This document shows positions 17,610-25,946 of a stretch of 64,000 nucleotides of DNA, piece after piece (positions within the stretch are counted from its first letter, which is position 1; the number at the start of each line of letters is the position of its first letter). This DNA comes from Blautia sp900556555 (GTDB taxonomy: Bacteria > Bacillota > Clostridia > Lachnospirales > Lachnospiraceae). The notes beneath the pieces are model-generated. The model saw nothing but the letters and a program-made list of their open reading frames with translations. It was not told the origin of the DNA and ran no database searches. The position numbers were made by a program, and so were the translations under genes. The stretch lies in the NCBI GenBank assembly GCA_964250615.1, contig CAXUGM010000014.1. One strand, given 5' to 3'.

Positions 17610-18149
17610 CTAATTTTTCCCGAAAATACGTTCTCTGATACTGCTCCACATACTGATCAGGAAATATTCATAGGCTTTATCATAGAGAAACAGTGCCACC
17701 TGTCCTGCCAGAAGAAAAACCAGCATCATAGAGTTCGGAACTTCTCCTGCAAACAACAATTTAGGAAACAGAACTAATACAGGAATATACATCACATTAA
17801 AAATCAAAAACTTCCCTGCCGTAAAAAGCAGTTTTCTCTTATTCCACTCAGGCTGTTTTCCTAAAAGCTGCCAAAGGCCCTCAACACCAAGAACATACAC
17901 ACCCATCATGGCATACGTAAGCACATATAATTTCTGAGGTGCCAGCAAAAATCCTAAAATCGTACATCCTGCAAAAAAAGCTGCCCCATATTTTATTCCG
18001 TATTCCTTAATAATAATTCCAATCAGGAATGCCGCTGCTGCAAGAAAAAACAGCGTATTAAAATCAAGTATTCCACTTAAGACTATTAAAACCACTGCCA
18101 AAGCCATCAAAAGCCCTGACACGGCCGTTTTCTTCGCATTTACATGCAT
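17610..18149 (-). CDS. Conserved multi-spanning membrane protein, unknown function
   Basis: A protein of 179 residues made mostly of hydrophobic helices (about five to six, e.g. VSGLLMALAVVLIVLSGI, LAAAAFLIGIII, FAGCTILGFLLA, LIFNVMYIPVLVLFP, LVFLLAGQVALFLY). It ends in a short basic tail. The start MHVNAKKTAV is chosen because it overlaps the DnaJ-like gene by only 10 bases. The shape is that of small substrate-binding or scaffold membrane proteins such as ECF S components, but no signature is visible. It closes an operon with the DnaJ-like and DUF5685 genes, suggesting a joint role. Confidence 0.7.
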   Translation of the reverse strand: MHVNAKKTAVSGLLMALAVVLIVLSGILDFNTLFFLAAAAFLIGIIIKEYGIKYGAAFFAGCTILGFLLAPQKLYVLTYAMMGVYVLGVEGLWQLLGKQPEWNKRKLLFTAGKFLIFNVMYIPVLVLFPKLLFAGEVPNSMMLVFLLAGQVALFLYDKAYEYFLISMWSSIRERIFGKN

Positions 18150-18784
18150 GAACAAAGGTCGCCTCCCATACATTCACAGCAAGAGTCCGCACACCACAGA
18201 TCACAGCAGAAGTTTCCTGTTCCACATCCACCTCCGCCATTATTTGCATAAGGATATCCGCCTCCCTGCTGATAACGGTTACTGTTCCACTGAAGACGGT
18301 TTACCAGGTTTGCATATTCCGGATTTCCAGGATCCATGCTCTGAGCCTGTCTTGCCATATTCAGTGCATTTACATTGTTGCCCATTCCCATATTTGCACA
18401 GGCACTTAAATAATACCACTGTGCATTTCTATTCTGCATTCTGGACAGTACATTTAATGCCTGCTGATACTGACGGCCATTGATGTAATTATATGCTGCC
18501 TGAAACTGAATATCGTCCTGGCTTGATGCAGTATTCTGGTATCCTCTGTTAGCATTTCCATAGCTGCTCTGATATCCATTCTGGTAGCCCCCGTCTCTTT
18601 CCTTCATGATCTGGTCATAGGCTTCCTGTACTTCCTTAAACTTTTCTTCTGCAAGACCTGCCAGAGGATTATCCACATAGGAATCCGGGTGGTATTTCCT
18701 ACTTAAATCTCTATATGCCCTCTTAATTTCATCATTCGATGCATTTGGTGATACTCCTAATACTTCATATGGATTGTTTACCAT
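18140..18784 (-). CDS. DnaJ-domain protein with TPR-like middle and Cys-rich tail
   Basis: A protein of 214 residues. The J domain (about 3-68) has the HPD tripeptide in KYHPDSY, so it should stimulate an Hsp70 ATPase. A Gln/Asn/Gly/Tyr-rich linker (about 70-100) leads to TPR-like helices (YNYINGRQYQQALNVLSRM and the next two). The tail is Cys-rich: CGTGNFCCDLWCADSCCECM and a further Cys-rich stretch carry at least nine cysteines, perhaps for metal. It lacks the DnaJ zinc-finger and C-terminal substrate domains, so it is not the housekeeping DnaJ. The start MVNNPYEVLGV overlaps DUF5685 by 20 bases. Confidence 0.85.
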   Translation of the reverse strand: MVNNPYEVLGVSPNASNDEIKRAYRDLSRKYHPDSYVDNPLAGLAEEKFKEVQEAYDQIMKERDGGYQNGYQSSYGNANRGYQNTASSQDDIQFQAAYNYINGRQYQQALNVLSRMQNRNAQWYYLSACANMGMGNNVNALNMARQAQSMDPGNPEYANLVNRLQWNSNRYQQGGGYPYANNGGGGCGTGNFCCDLWCADSCCECMGGDLCSCM

Positions 18785-19631
18785 GATTCTCTTCTTTCTC
18801 CTGTCTTTCTTTTTGTATTTTGTTATATTTTGCCCATACACCGCTGTATAAAATATTGCGAATAATCTCAGCTTCCTCCAGACACGGCAGTTTTTCAAAA
18901 GCTGCTGTAGCTTCTGCCATCATCATGAGAAGTACCTGGCGTATGGTCTGTTCATAGGTTTCCCTGTCGCTGCATTTTTCCTGTACTGCTTTTAACGGAT
19001 TGTAGGAATTTGATTTGATATCTTTTGGAAGGTCATCATAGGCATCCATGATATAAATAAACTTGCCCAGATAGAATCCAAACTTCCGCAGTTCTTCCTC
19101 CCACATATCCTGCCTCCAGACAAACAACTCTTCCATCAGAGTTCCAAAAGCACCTGCTACCAGATCCAGGTTCTCTTCCCCCGTCTCTTCATAAGCTGCC
19201 AGCACCTTCAACTGCTTCTGAATCACTTTTGCCTGACGTCTGTACTCATGACAGATTTTCTCCGCCTTTTTACGGAAAAGACGCATCCCGGCAGCTCCTG
19301 CCAGACTTTTGTCATCCTTCCAGTCATCCTCAAATTTGAAATACGTAAGAAGAATATTCATCTTTGCCCCATATTCTGTCAGTTCATTCTCCAGCATGGG
19401 AATCTTCTTCACCGGATGAACCGGACAGCGTGAAGCAAACTCTTTTGGTGCTGTCTCGTACAAAGATGTAAGAAACATTACCAGAAACGTCATATCATAG
19501 GTCAGGGTCATTCTTCCCCTGAATCCGTATTCCTCTTTCAGCTTATGGCACAGCCCACAGTAATAAGCCTTATAACGGTAAAACTCTTTTACCTTCAGCT
19601 CTGGTTTATCAATCATTATATATCCAAACAT
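18765..19631 (-). CDS. DUF5685 family protein
   Basis: A soluble, mostly helical protein of 288 residues starting at MFGYIMIDKPELK. The N terminus carries the conserved YYCGLCHKLKEEYGFRGR block with a CxxC pair and TYDMTFLVMFLTSLYE, typical of the DUF5685 family as I recall it. A mid-region CPVHPVKK and the helical segment ending YIMDAYDDLPKDIKSNSYNPL follow. The latter has acidic residues reminiscent of isoprenoid-synthase-like helical bundles, which is only a resemblance. It is the first gene of the DnaJ-like trio; function unknown. Confidence 0.8.
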   Translation of the reverse strand: MFGYIMIDKPELKVKEFYRYKAYYCGLCHKLKEEYGFRGRMTLTYDMTFLVMFLTSLYETAPKEFASRCPVHPVKKIPMLENELTEYGAKMNILLTYFKFEDDWKDDKSLAGAAGMRLFRKKAEKICHEYRRQAKVIQKQLKVLAAYEETGEENLDLVAGAFGTLMEELFVWRQDMWEEELRKFGFYLGKFIYIMDAYDDLPKDIKSNSYNPLKAVQEKCSDRETYEQTIRQVLLMMMAEATAAFEKLPCLEEAEIIRNILYSGVWAKYNKIQKERQEKEENHGKQSI

Positions 19632-19682
19632 TTCAATCTGCGCCTTTCTGCAAAACACTATGGATAAATTTCATATCGTATT

Positions 19683-19688
19683 ATTATA
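19683..19688 (-). promoter_or_regulatory. Possible -10 box for the DUF5685 operon
   Basis: A perfect minus-strand TATAAT lies 52 bases before the DUF5685 start. The -35 region (TAGCAA at 17 bases) is weak, so this is only a candidate. Confidence 0.4.
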
Positions 19689-19772
19689 CTATATCTTTTT
19701 CCAAATTGCTATCCTTTCTTTCCTGTTTACAATATTTTCACAAAATCTTCACGAATTTCCCTTGTTTCTAAT

Positions 19773-19801
19773 TTGACCTTTTCCATGATTTCCGCTATAC
19801 T
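19773..19801 (+). promoter_or_regulatory. Sigma-A promoter for the alarmone synthetase gene
   Basis: TTGACC (19773-19778), 17 bases, TATACT (19796-19801). The start point near 19808 leaves a leader of about 30 bases. Confidence 0.8.
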
Positions 19802-19839
19802 TCATATAGGTTTTACTTTACTATGAAAGAGGGATTATT

Positions 19840-20541
19840 TTGAACATTACTCACGAAGATTTAACACAAAAACAAGAAACTAAGGAAAGCCAGGTGATCC
19901 TTTACCCTGAACGTTTCATTCAAAATACTGATAAATACAATGCTCTGATGATGATGTACCGCTGTGCCATCCGGGAAATCAGCACGAAGCTGGAGGTTTT
20001 GGATGATGAATTTTCTGTAAAATACAAACGGAACCCGATTTCTTCTATCAAGAGCCGCATCAAACAGCCGGAAAGCATTTACCGGAAGCTTCAAAAAAAC
20101 GGCTATGATTTTACAGAAAAAAACATCCGGGAACAGTTAAATGATGTGGCCGGCATACGGGTAACCTGTCCTTTTATTGATGATATCTATATCGTAGCCA
20201 AACTCCTGGCTGAACAGGATGATATCACAGTTCTCCGCATCAAGGACTATATCCAGAATCCAAAAGAAAATGGTTACCGCAGTTATCATATGATTATAGA
20301 AATTCCGGTATTCTTTGCAGAAGGAAAGACACCTATGCGTGCAGAGGTACAGATCCGCACCATTGGTATGGATTTCTGGGCAAGCCTGGAACACCAGCTC
20401 CGCTACAAAAAAGATTTAGGGGACAATGCACAGTATGCCTATATTTCCCAGAAGCTTTCCGAATGTGCCCGTGCCATTACAGCAACAGACAACCAGATGC
20501 AGGATATTAAAAACCTCATCGGGGAATATACAGATCTTTAA
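19840..20541 (+). CDS. Small alarmone synthetase (RelQ/YjbM-type GTP pyrophosphokinase)
   Basis: A protein of 233 residues that makes (p)ppGpp from ATP and GDP/GTP. Only the synthetase domain is present: RIKQPESIYRKL for ATP binding, NDVAGIRVTCPFIDDIY with the catalytic Asp, NGYRSYHMIIEIP, and AEVQIRTIGMDFWASLEHQLRYK with the catalytic Glu. There is no hydrolase, TGS or ACT domain, so it is a small synthetase rather than Rel. The start codon is TTG with AGAGGG seven bases upstream. It stands alone between its own promoter and a bidirectional terminator. Confidence 0.94.
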   Translation: MNITHEDLTQKQETKESQVILYPERFIQNTDKYNALMMMYRCAIREISTKLEVLDDEFSVKYKRNPISSIKSRIKQPESIYRKLQKNGYDFTEKNIREQLNDVAGIRVTCPFIDDIYIVAKLLAEQDDITVLRIKDYIQNPKENGYRSYHMIIEIPVFFAEGKTPMRAEVQIRTIGMDFWASLEHQLRYKKDLGDNAQYAYISQKLSECARAITATDNQMQDIKNLIGEYTDL

Positions 20542-20548
20542 ACGCCAA

Positions 20549-20596
20549 AAGAGAATGCCGGATTCGCAAAACTAAGGAATCTGCATTCTCTTTTTT
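20549..20596 (+). terminator. Rho-independent terminator, probably bidirectional
   Basis: AAGAGAATGC pairs with GCATTCTCTT and is followed by TTTTTT. The A-run on the left arm gives a shorter T-run on the other strand, so it may also end the MoeA-like transcript. Confidence 0.85.
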
Positions 20597-20621
20597 ATCC
20601 TTTTTATCCTTTTTATCTTTC

Positions 20622-21641
20622 TTATTTTCCGAAACTGCAGGCCGGATACCTGCATTCTTCGCAGTTCAGGCAAAGCCCTCCGTGGCCTAATCTTGTCAGA
20701 TCTTTTCTCGTCACAGGAACACCTGCTGCCACTCTTGGCAGAATCAAATCAAAAATCGTTGTTTTTGCATACATAACACAACCAGGCAATCCCATAACAG
20801 CAGTCCCGTCTTCAAAATAAGCCAGGCAGAACATAGCCCCTGGAAGCACCGGTGCCCCATAAGAAATCACCCCTGCACCTGTTGCCTTAATGGCCCCTGG
20901 TGTCTGGTCATCCGGATCTACGCTCATTCCTCCTGTCGTAACAATGAGGTTACAGCCTTTTTCTTTCATTTCCAAAATTGCTTCTGTAATTTTTTCTTTG
21001 TCATCTCCCAAGGTAACATGTTCTATCACTTCGATTCCAAAACGCTCCAGTTTCTGAACAACTACCGGAGTAAAGGTATCCTGGATTCTTCCATAAAACA
21101 CTTCATTTCCCGTGGTGACAATCCCAGCCTTCCATTTCTTGTACGGAAGCAGCTCACAGATGGGATGTTCTCCCGCAATTTCTTTTACCTGTTCCATCTT
21201 TTCTTTCTGAATCACCAGAGGGATTACCCTGGTTCCCAGCAATTTGTCTCCTACTTTTACCGGCGTGTTCGTATGCCGTGTTGCAATCATAACCTGGTCA
21301 ATATCATTGATGGCATCCAGCCGTTTTACATCCACCCGAAACAGCCCGTCACACTTGGCAGATAATTCGATTTTTCCTTCCTTTACTGCAGATGATTCCA
21401 TATTTTCATTGATACAGATTTCTTTGAGAATCTCTGCCGCCTCGTTTTCGTGATACATGGATGCATCCTTTTCCCATACATAAAGGTTATCTTTCCCAAG
21501 GCTTAACAAAACGGGGATGTCTTCTTTTGTGACTATATGTCCTTTCCGAAATCTTGCATCCTTTGTCACACCTTTGATAATCTGTGTAATGTCATGGCAG
21601 AGCACATGCCCCTCTGCCTCCTCTGTCCTGATTAATTTCAT
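20622..21641 (-). CDS. MoeA-like molybdopterin-binding protein with Cys-rich C terminus
   Basis: A protein of 339 residues with a molybdopterin-binding fold in its second half. GIVTTGNEVFYGRIQDTFTP, VTLGDDKEKITEAI and LIVTTGGMSVDPDDQTP match the MoeA/MogA/CinA motifs that bind MPT. The N-terminal half is shorter than in MoeA and lacks its full subdomains. The C terminus ends CLNCEECRYPACSFGK, five cysteines that could hold a metal or Fe-S cluster. I start at MKLIRTEEAEGH. It follows modC by 17 bases, closing the modABC operon. It probably helps insert Mo or a modified cofactor into the hydroxylase encoded upstream (33358-36105). Confidence 0.88.
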   Translation of the reverse strand: MKLIRTEEAEGHVLCHDITQIIKGVTKDARFRKGHIVTKEDIPVLLSLGKDNLYVWEKDASMYHENEAAEILKEICINENMESSAVKEGKIELSAKCDGLFRVDVKRLDAINDIDQVMIATRHTNTPVKVGDKLLGTRVIPLVIQKEKMEQVKEIAGEHPICELLPYKKWKAGIVTTGNEVFYGRIQDTFTPVVVQKLERFGIEVIEHVTLGDDKEKITEAILEMKEKGCNLIVTTGGMSVDPDDQTPGAIKATGAGVISYGAPVLPGAMFCLAYFEDGTAVMGLPGCVMYAKTTIFDLILPRVAAGVPVTRKDLTRLGHGGLCLNCEECRYPACSFGK

Positions 21642-21658
21642 AATCTTCTTTCCCCTTT

Positions 21659-22702
21659 TCATTGATACAATAATAATACATTTTTTGCCGCAATCCCAAG
21701 CTCTTTGGGCATCTGGCCTGCCCAGCGCTCTTTTGGAACCCGCCACCACAGATCTGGTGTCCCTTCCGGCTGATTTCCATACCGGAACATGACGGTTGTT
21801 TCAAAAGGCTCCTCCATGACGCAGGAAAATTTTACAGGATATATATTTTCCCTCCCCTTTGGATGAAAATAATGTGCACGAATTCCTACGCTGCAAACCT
21901 CTTCTTTCACCGGCTCTGCTGTTTTCAGGCAGATTCCCCATTCAGGAACTTCCACCTCATGGTCACCGATTTTTTTTGCAGCCGCTATATTTTTGCAGCC
22001 TGTGAGCATAGCCCCTGCTACACTGCCGGGATTTGCAAATACCTGCTTGGTATCTCCCATTTCTAACACCTTGCCCTTGTCAAGAAGGGCAACCTGCCGG
22101 CAGAGATGATACACCTCATCTCTGCTGTGGCTCACCAGAATTACCTCTTTTCCAAAGTTTTTTAAAATCTCTAAAATCTGAATTTGAAGCTGATCACGCA
22201 GATACGAATCCAGGGCACTAAACGGCTCGTCTAGCAGTAAAAGCTCCGGCTCACTGACCAGGATTCTTGCCAGTGCAGTTCTCTGCTGCTGCCCGCCGCT
22301 TAATTGTGCCGGATATTTTTTCAACAGTCCTTCTATCTGTAGAATCTCTGCTGTTTTCTGCATTTTTTCTCTCTGCAGCTTTTTATCCTTTTCCCTGTGA
22401 AGGCCGCACAGGATATTTTTTTCCACGGTCATATTGGGGAACAGTGCATAATTCTGAAACAAATATCCCACCCTTCTCTCCTGGGGCGGAAGATTAATCT
22501 TTTTTTCACTGTCATACAAAACTCTGCCGCCCAGAATGATTTTCCCCTGATCAGGAGTCAGAATACCGGATATCAGCTTTAACGTCAGGCTTTTTCCGCT
22601 GCCGGAGGCTCCCAGAAGACCAAGGATTCCCTGCTCGTGCTCAAAGTGTACCTTTAGCCGGAAGCTTCCGTAATCTTTGCTCACATCTACCAAAAGGCTC
22701 AT
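21659..22702 (-). CDS. modC: Molybdate ABC transporter ATP-binding protein
   Basis: An ABC ATPase of 347 residues. Walker A GASGSGKS, Q-loop LFQNYALFPNMTV, signature LSGGQQQRTALARIL, Walker B LLLLDEPFSALD and the switch His in VSHSRDE are all present in the first 210 residues. The C-terminal part (about 230-347) has the position of the molybdate-binding TOBE/MOP domain. The start MSLLVDVSKDYG overlaps modB by ATGA. It powers molybdate (or tungstate) import with ModAB. Strict molybdate specificity is inferred from the neighbours. Confidence 0.93.
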   Translation of the reverse strand: MSLLVDVSKDYGSFRLKVHFEHEQGILGLLGASGSGKSLTLKLISGILTPDQGKIILGGRVLYDSEKKINLPPQERRVGYLFQNYALFPNMTVEKNILCGLHREKDKKLQREKMQKTAEILQIEGLLKKYPAQLSGGQQQRTALARILVSEPELLLLDEPFSALDSYLRDQLQIQILEILKNFGKEVILVSHSRDEVYHLCRQVALLDKGKVLEMGDTKQVFANPGSVAGAMLTGCKNIAAAKKIGDHEVEVPEWGICLKTAEPVKEEVCSVGIRAHYFHPKGRENIYPVKFSCVMEEPFETTVMFRYGNQPEGTPDLWWRVPKERWAGQMPKELGIAAKNVLLLYQ

Positions 22703-23367
22703 GCCCTCACCGCCTTCCTGTTTCTGGTCTCCAGCATATTCACTACCAAAAGAATCACCGTGGAAATCGCCAGGTTCACCATAACCCATAAAAAGGCACC
22801 TGATTCATCATTTGTTCTCCACAACTGGTAGACCGTGGTAGAGATTGTAGCCGTTTTCCCCGGAATATAGCCTATGAGCATGCTTGTCGCTCCATATTCT
22901 CCCAGGGCTCTTGCAAAAGCCAGCACCGTTCCCGCCAGAATCCCCTGTCGGCAGGCCGGCATACGGATATTCCAGAAAATATAGGTGTTTGACAGCCCCA
23001 GTGTCTGTCCGGAATAGGCCAGGGTCTCATCAAAACTTTCAAAAGCTCCCCTGGCTGTACGGTACATCAGTGGAAAAGCTACCACCGCAGAGGCCAGGAT
23101 ACCTCCCTGCCAGCTCATGACTACCTGCATCCCCAGCTTTGCCAGAAGCATGCCTACAGGCCGCTTCACCCCAAATAAAAGGAGCAGGAAATATCCGCAG
23201 ACCGTAGGAGGCAGAACCATGGGGAGCGTAAAAACCACATCAAGAATTCCCTTCACTGCCTTTGGAAGCCTTGCCACATAATAAGCGGCAAAAATTCCAA
23301 GAAAAAAAACCAGCACACTGCTGACTGCTGCAATCCTCAGGGAATTCCAAAGAGGATACCAGTCCAT
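22699..23367 (-). CDS. modB: Molybdate ABC transporter permease
   Basis: A membrane protein of 222 residues with about five to six helices (e.g. LRIAAVSSVLVFFLGIFAAYYV, VVFTLPMVLPPTVCGYFLLLL, FLWVMVNLAISTVILLVV). The cytoplasmic coupling motif RALGEYGATSMLIGYIPGKT is the ModB form of the EAA loop that docks on ModC. Length is normal. It lies 11 bases after modA and overlaps modC by 4 bases. Confidence 0.94.
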   Translation of the reverse strand: MDWYPLWNSLRIAAVSSVLVFFLGIFAAYYVARLPKAVKGILDVVFTLPMVLPPTVCGYFLLLLFGVKRPVGMLLAKLGMQVVMSWQGGILASAVVAFPLMYRTARGAFESFDETLAYSGQTLGLSNTYIFWNIRMPACRQGILAGTVLAFARALGEYGATSMLIGYIPGKTATISTTVYQLWRTNDESGAFLWVMVNLAISTVILLVVNMLETRNRKAVRA

Positions 23368-23378
23368 ATCGTTTCCTC

Positions 23379-24275
23379 CTACGGCTCAACCGGTGAAAAT
23401 CCCACCTTCTGGAAAATCTCCATACACGGTTCTGTCTGCAGGTAATCCAGAAATGCCTGAGCCTCTTCTGCATGCTCACTGGTTTTCAGCACAGAAGCCG
23501 GGTAGATGACCTGCCCGCACATATCGGCTGTTGCATAATCAGAAACTGTAATCCCTGCGGAATAAGCATCTGTACAGTATATCACTCCGCAGTCCACACT
23601 GTTTTCAGAAATCTGTGTCGTTACTTCTTTAACATTACTTCCGTAAGAAATTTTTCCTGCTGCTGCCAGCTCTTCCTCGTTCAGCTCATAATAATCCAGG
23701 ATCTTCTGTGCGTACTGCCCCACCGGCACGTCCTGGTTTCCCATGGCCATAAGGACATTTCCATTTTTCAGTTTTTCTGCCAGGTCATCAAATGTCTTGA
23801 TTCCTGTTTCACTTCCGTCTGCCACACAAAGGGTCACCTTATTTTCCAGAATATTGATCCTGGACTCCTGGGCTACAAAATCCAGCCCTTCTGTGTTCAC
23901 TTTTGCATCTGCCTTACTGTCAAGCTGATCCATCTGTTTTTGTCCCGCTGAGATAAACAAATCACAGGCAGCCCCCTCCTGAATCTGGGTTTTCAAGGTT
24001 CCTGAGGAATCAAAATTAAAGCTTACCTTTACGTTTGGATGCTCCTTTTCATACAAGCCCCCTATCTCAGTGAGAGTCTCTGTCATAGAAGCTGCCGCAA
24101 ACACCGTCAGTTCCACTGGCTCTTCTTCCTGTTTCTCCTCTTCCTTGACCACCTTGTCTTCTGTTTTCTTGCCTGCGTTGTCCAGATTCGGTTCTTTTTC
24201 AGAACTGCCTCCGCACCCGGCCATACCTGCTGCAAGTACCAGCATCATTACTACAGACATCATTTTTCTCTTCAT
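23379..24275 (-). CDS. modA: Molybdate-binding lipoprotein
   Basis: A secreted protein of 298 residues with a lipoprotein signal: MKRKMM, a hydrophobic stretch and the lipobox MAGCGG, so Cys21 would be lipidated. A charged Glu/Lys-rich spacer precedes the binding fold. VFAAASMTETLTEIGGLYEKEHP and FNFDSSGTLKTQIQEGAACDLFISAG are the ModA signature regions that contact the oxyanion. It is the first gene of modABC-moeA and has its own promoter and a hairpin-rich leader upstream, which could restrict expression when molybdate is plentiful. Confidence 0.94.
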   Translation of the reverse strand: MKRKMMSVVMMLVLAAGMAGCGGSSEKEPNLDNAGKKTEDKVVKEEEKQEEEPVELTVFAAASMTETLTEIGGLYEKEHPNVKVSFNFDSSGTLKTQIQEGAACDLFISAGQKQMDQLDSKADAKVNTEGLDFVAQESRINILENKVTLCVADGSETGIKTFDDLAEKLKNGNVLMAMGNQDVPVGQYAQKILDYYELNEEELAAAGKISYGSNVKEVTTQISENSVDCGVIYCTDAYSAGITVSDYATADMCGQVIYPASVLKTSEHAEEAQAFLDYLQTEPCMEIFQKVGFSPVEP

Positions 24276-24299
24276 ACACTTCGCTCCTTTCTTATTCAG

Positions 24300-24373
24300 A
24301 AAAAAACGGGAACGATACTCTTGTTCCCCTGTGTGGATTTACACACATTTTCTATTTATTCTCTGAAGAGTAT
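24300..24373 (-). promoter_or_regulatory. Candidate attenuator in the modA leader
   Basis: In the predicted modA transcript GGGAAC (24323-24328) and GTTCCC (24308-24313) form a hairpin followed by GTTTTTTT, an intrinsic terminator. Its 8-base loop segment AAGAGTAT (24315-24322) is perfectly complementary to ATACTCTT at the very 5' end of the RNA (24366-24373). Between them lies a TGTGTG/CACACA hairpin (24330-24347). The 5'-end pairing would disturb the terminator or form a pseudoknot with it. The ligand, if any, is unknown; molybdate or its cofactor is the obvious guess from context. Confidence 0.6.
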
Positions 24374-24379
24374 AAATTA

Positions 24380-24408
24380 ATCCTACCAGAATGTCATGCT
24401 ATTTTCAA
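24380..24408 (-). promoter_or_regulatory. Sigma-A promoter for modABC
   Basis: Minus-strand TTGAAA (24403-24408), 17 bases, TAGGAT (24380-24385), lying just past the modE-like stop codon. The predicted start is near 24373, immediately at the first arm of the leader structure. Confidence 0.65.
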
Positions 24409-24414
24409 TGATTT

Positions 24415-24762
24415 TCACTGCTTATTTCCCCCAAAATACTGCTCCATCACTGCATCTACTGCTTCCCAGGCTGCCCGCTCTGCTTCTTCATAGGCCTGTA
24501 GCATTTTTTCCCCTTCTTGTGTGAGGCTGGAGCCATTCTTTCTTCTCCTCTGAATCAGCGGAATACCAAGGGCACTCTCAGCCTCCCCTATGATTCTCCA
24601 TGCTTTACTGTAAGCCATCCCCATCTCTTTTGCAGCCCGGTTCAAAGAATGATACCTTTCGATTCCATGGAGCAGGTCTGCCACACCCCGGCCAAAATAT
24701 GCTTTTTCTGTATCTGTTTTCTGTTTGATTCTGACACGGGCGATATAATAAAACTGGTTCAT
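24415..24762 (-). CDS. ModE-like LysR-type winged-helix protein (DNA-binding domain only)
   Basis: A protein of 115 residues. HSLNRAAKEMGMAYSKAWRIIGEAESALGIPLIQRRR is the winged helix-turn-helix of the ModE N-terminal domain, followed by GGSSLT-like NGSSLTQEGEKMLQAYEEAERAA. No molybdate-binding (TOBE) domain follows, so it cannot sense molybdate as full-length ModE does. The start MNQFYYIARV overlaps the AMP ligase stop by ATGA with GGAGG upstream. It is the last gene of the hydroxylase accessory operon and lies immediately before modABC, which it may control. Confidence 0.85.
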   Translation of the reverse strand: MNQFYYIARVRIKQKTDTEKAYFGRGVADLLHGIERYHSLNRAAKEMGMAYSKAWRIIGEAESALGIPLIQRRRKNGSSLTQEGEKMLQAYEEAERAAWEAVDAVMEQYFGGNKQ

Positions 24763-25946
24763 AACATCCTCCGTTTCCCTAAATAGCAGGGCTGTTTTTT
24801 CCTGTCTGCCACTGTCCACTTATACTCTATGGATATCCCTTTCCATTGTACGGGCAGTGGTTCTCTTCCTGCCTCTGTCACATAGCCCTGCACTTTTATT
24901 TTATTTTCTTTGAAAGCTGCACAATAATCAATAATCCACGGATAGGAAAAAAATTTTTCATCCAGCTCTGCCATCTCTTTTTGGTCACCCATTCTGGTGA
25001 CCTGATCCAATCTTAGCAGCACACTGCCACAGGGACATGGTTCCCTGTAGATTCGGGTATGATCCCCTGTACGGTAACGGATCAACGGCATCGCCTCTGC
25101 CTGTATGGTGGTGAGCACAAGCTCTCCCCATTCCCCATAAGGCAGTACCATTCCGTGCTCATCCACAATCTCTGCAATCATATCATTTTCTCTTAGATGC
25201 ATTCCGCAAAAAGCAGGACAGGTCACAGCACCTCCAAGTCCTATTTCTCTGGAGCCATAATGAGGATACAGCCTGGTTCCAAGAAGCCCTTCGATTTCTT
25301 TTTCTACCGTTTTTGCACAGGTATCTCCGCTGATCAATGCACGTTCCAGACTATTATCTGGTTTCAGACGCAGAAGAGACAAAAGCGGCACAGGCATTCC
25401 CACATAGGTTTGCGGTTTTTCTGTTTCCAAAACATCCATAAGCTCCCCATACGTTCTTCCTATTCCTGTCTTTAATGGAATAGCACCTAATTTTACAATG
25501 GCTTCTGAAATCAATTCTCCAAGCCCGCGGTCTTTGGAAAAGGGCATACAGATCATTGTTTTTTCTCCCGGATGTACCAATTCAGATAAGCCTGCTGCAA
25601 AAAAAGAAACTGTCCTATTGTTATCATTTTCTGAATAAAACATCCGTTTTGCAGCTCCTGTTGTCCCTGATGTCAGTTCTGTCCGCACTCTCTCTATCTG
25701 CGACTGGCTGAGCAGCAGCATACGGTGCCCCTGCTCCCGGAATTCTTTTTCTGTAGTGAAGGGAAGCTCCTGAAGTTGTTTTAAATCCTCAAGGTGATCC
25801 GGAAGATTTTGATAAAATCCGCTTCGTACTTTCTCCCGTTTCAATAACAAATTCATTTTTTTTAGCTGAACAGCTTCTATACTTGCTCTTGTAACCGCAG
25901 GGATCCCTTCCTGTTCTCTTATCCATTGATCCAGGGCTGTCTTCAT
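24759..25946 (-). CDS. AMP-dependent acyl-CoA ligase-like protein (DVU_1553-type)
   Basis: An adenylation-domain protein of 395 residues similar to PaaK phenylacetate-CoA ligases. TSGTTGAAKRMFYSENDN is the ATP loop, HYGSREIGLGG the A5-like region and YRTGDHTRIYREPCPCGS the A8-like region with the catalytic Asp. CPCGS also has the Cys pair typical of PaaK-like proteins. The C-terminal lid domain with the catalytic Lys is short, so acyl transfer may differ. From memory this matches the family named after DVU_1553, which accompanies Mo hydroxylase clusters. The substrate is unknown. It overlaps both neighbours by 4 bases. Confidence 0.82.
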   Translation of the reverse strand: MKTALDQWIREQEGIPAVTRASIEAVQLKKMNLLLKREKVRSGFYQNLPDHLEDLKQLQELPFTTEKEFREQGHRMLLLSQSQIERVRTELTSGTTGAAKRMFYSENDNNRTVSFFAAGLSELVHPGEKTMICMPFSKDRGLGELISEAIVKLGAIPLKTGIGRTYGELMDVLETEKPQTYVGMPVPLLSLLRLKPDNSLERALISGDTCAKTVEKEIEGLLGTRLYPHYGSREIGLGGAVTCPAFCGMHLRENDMIAEIVDEHGMVLPYGEWGELVLTTIQAEAMPLIRYRTGDHTRIYREPCPCGSVLLRLDQVTRMGDQKEMAELDEKFFSYPWIIDYCAAFKENKIKVQGYVTEAGREPLPVQWKGISIEYKWTVADRKKQPCYLGKRRML

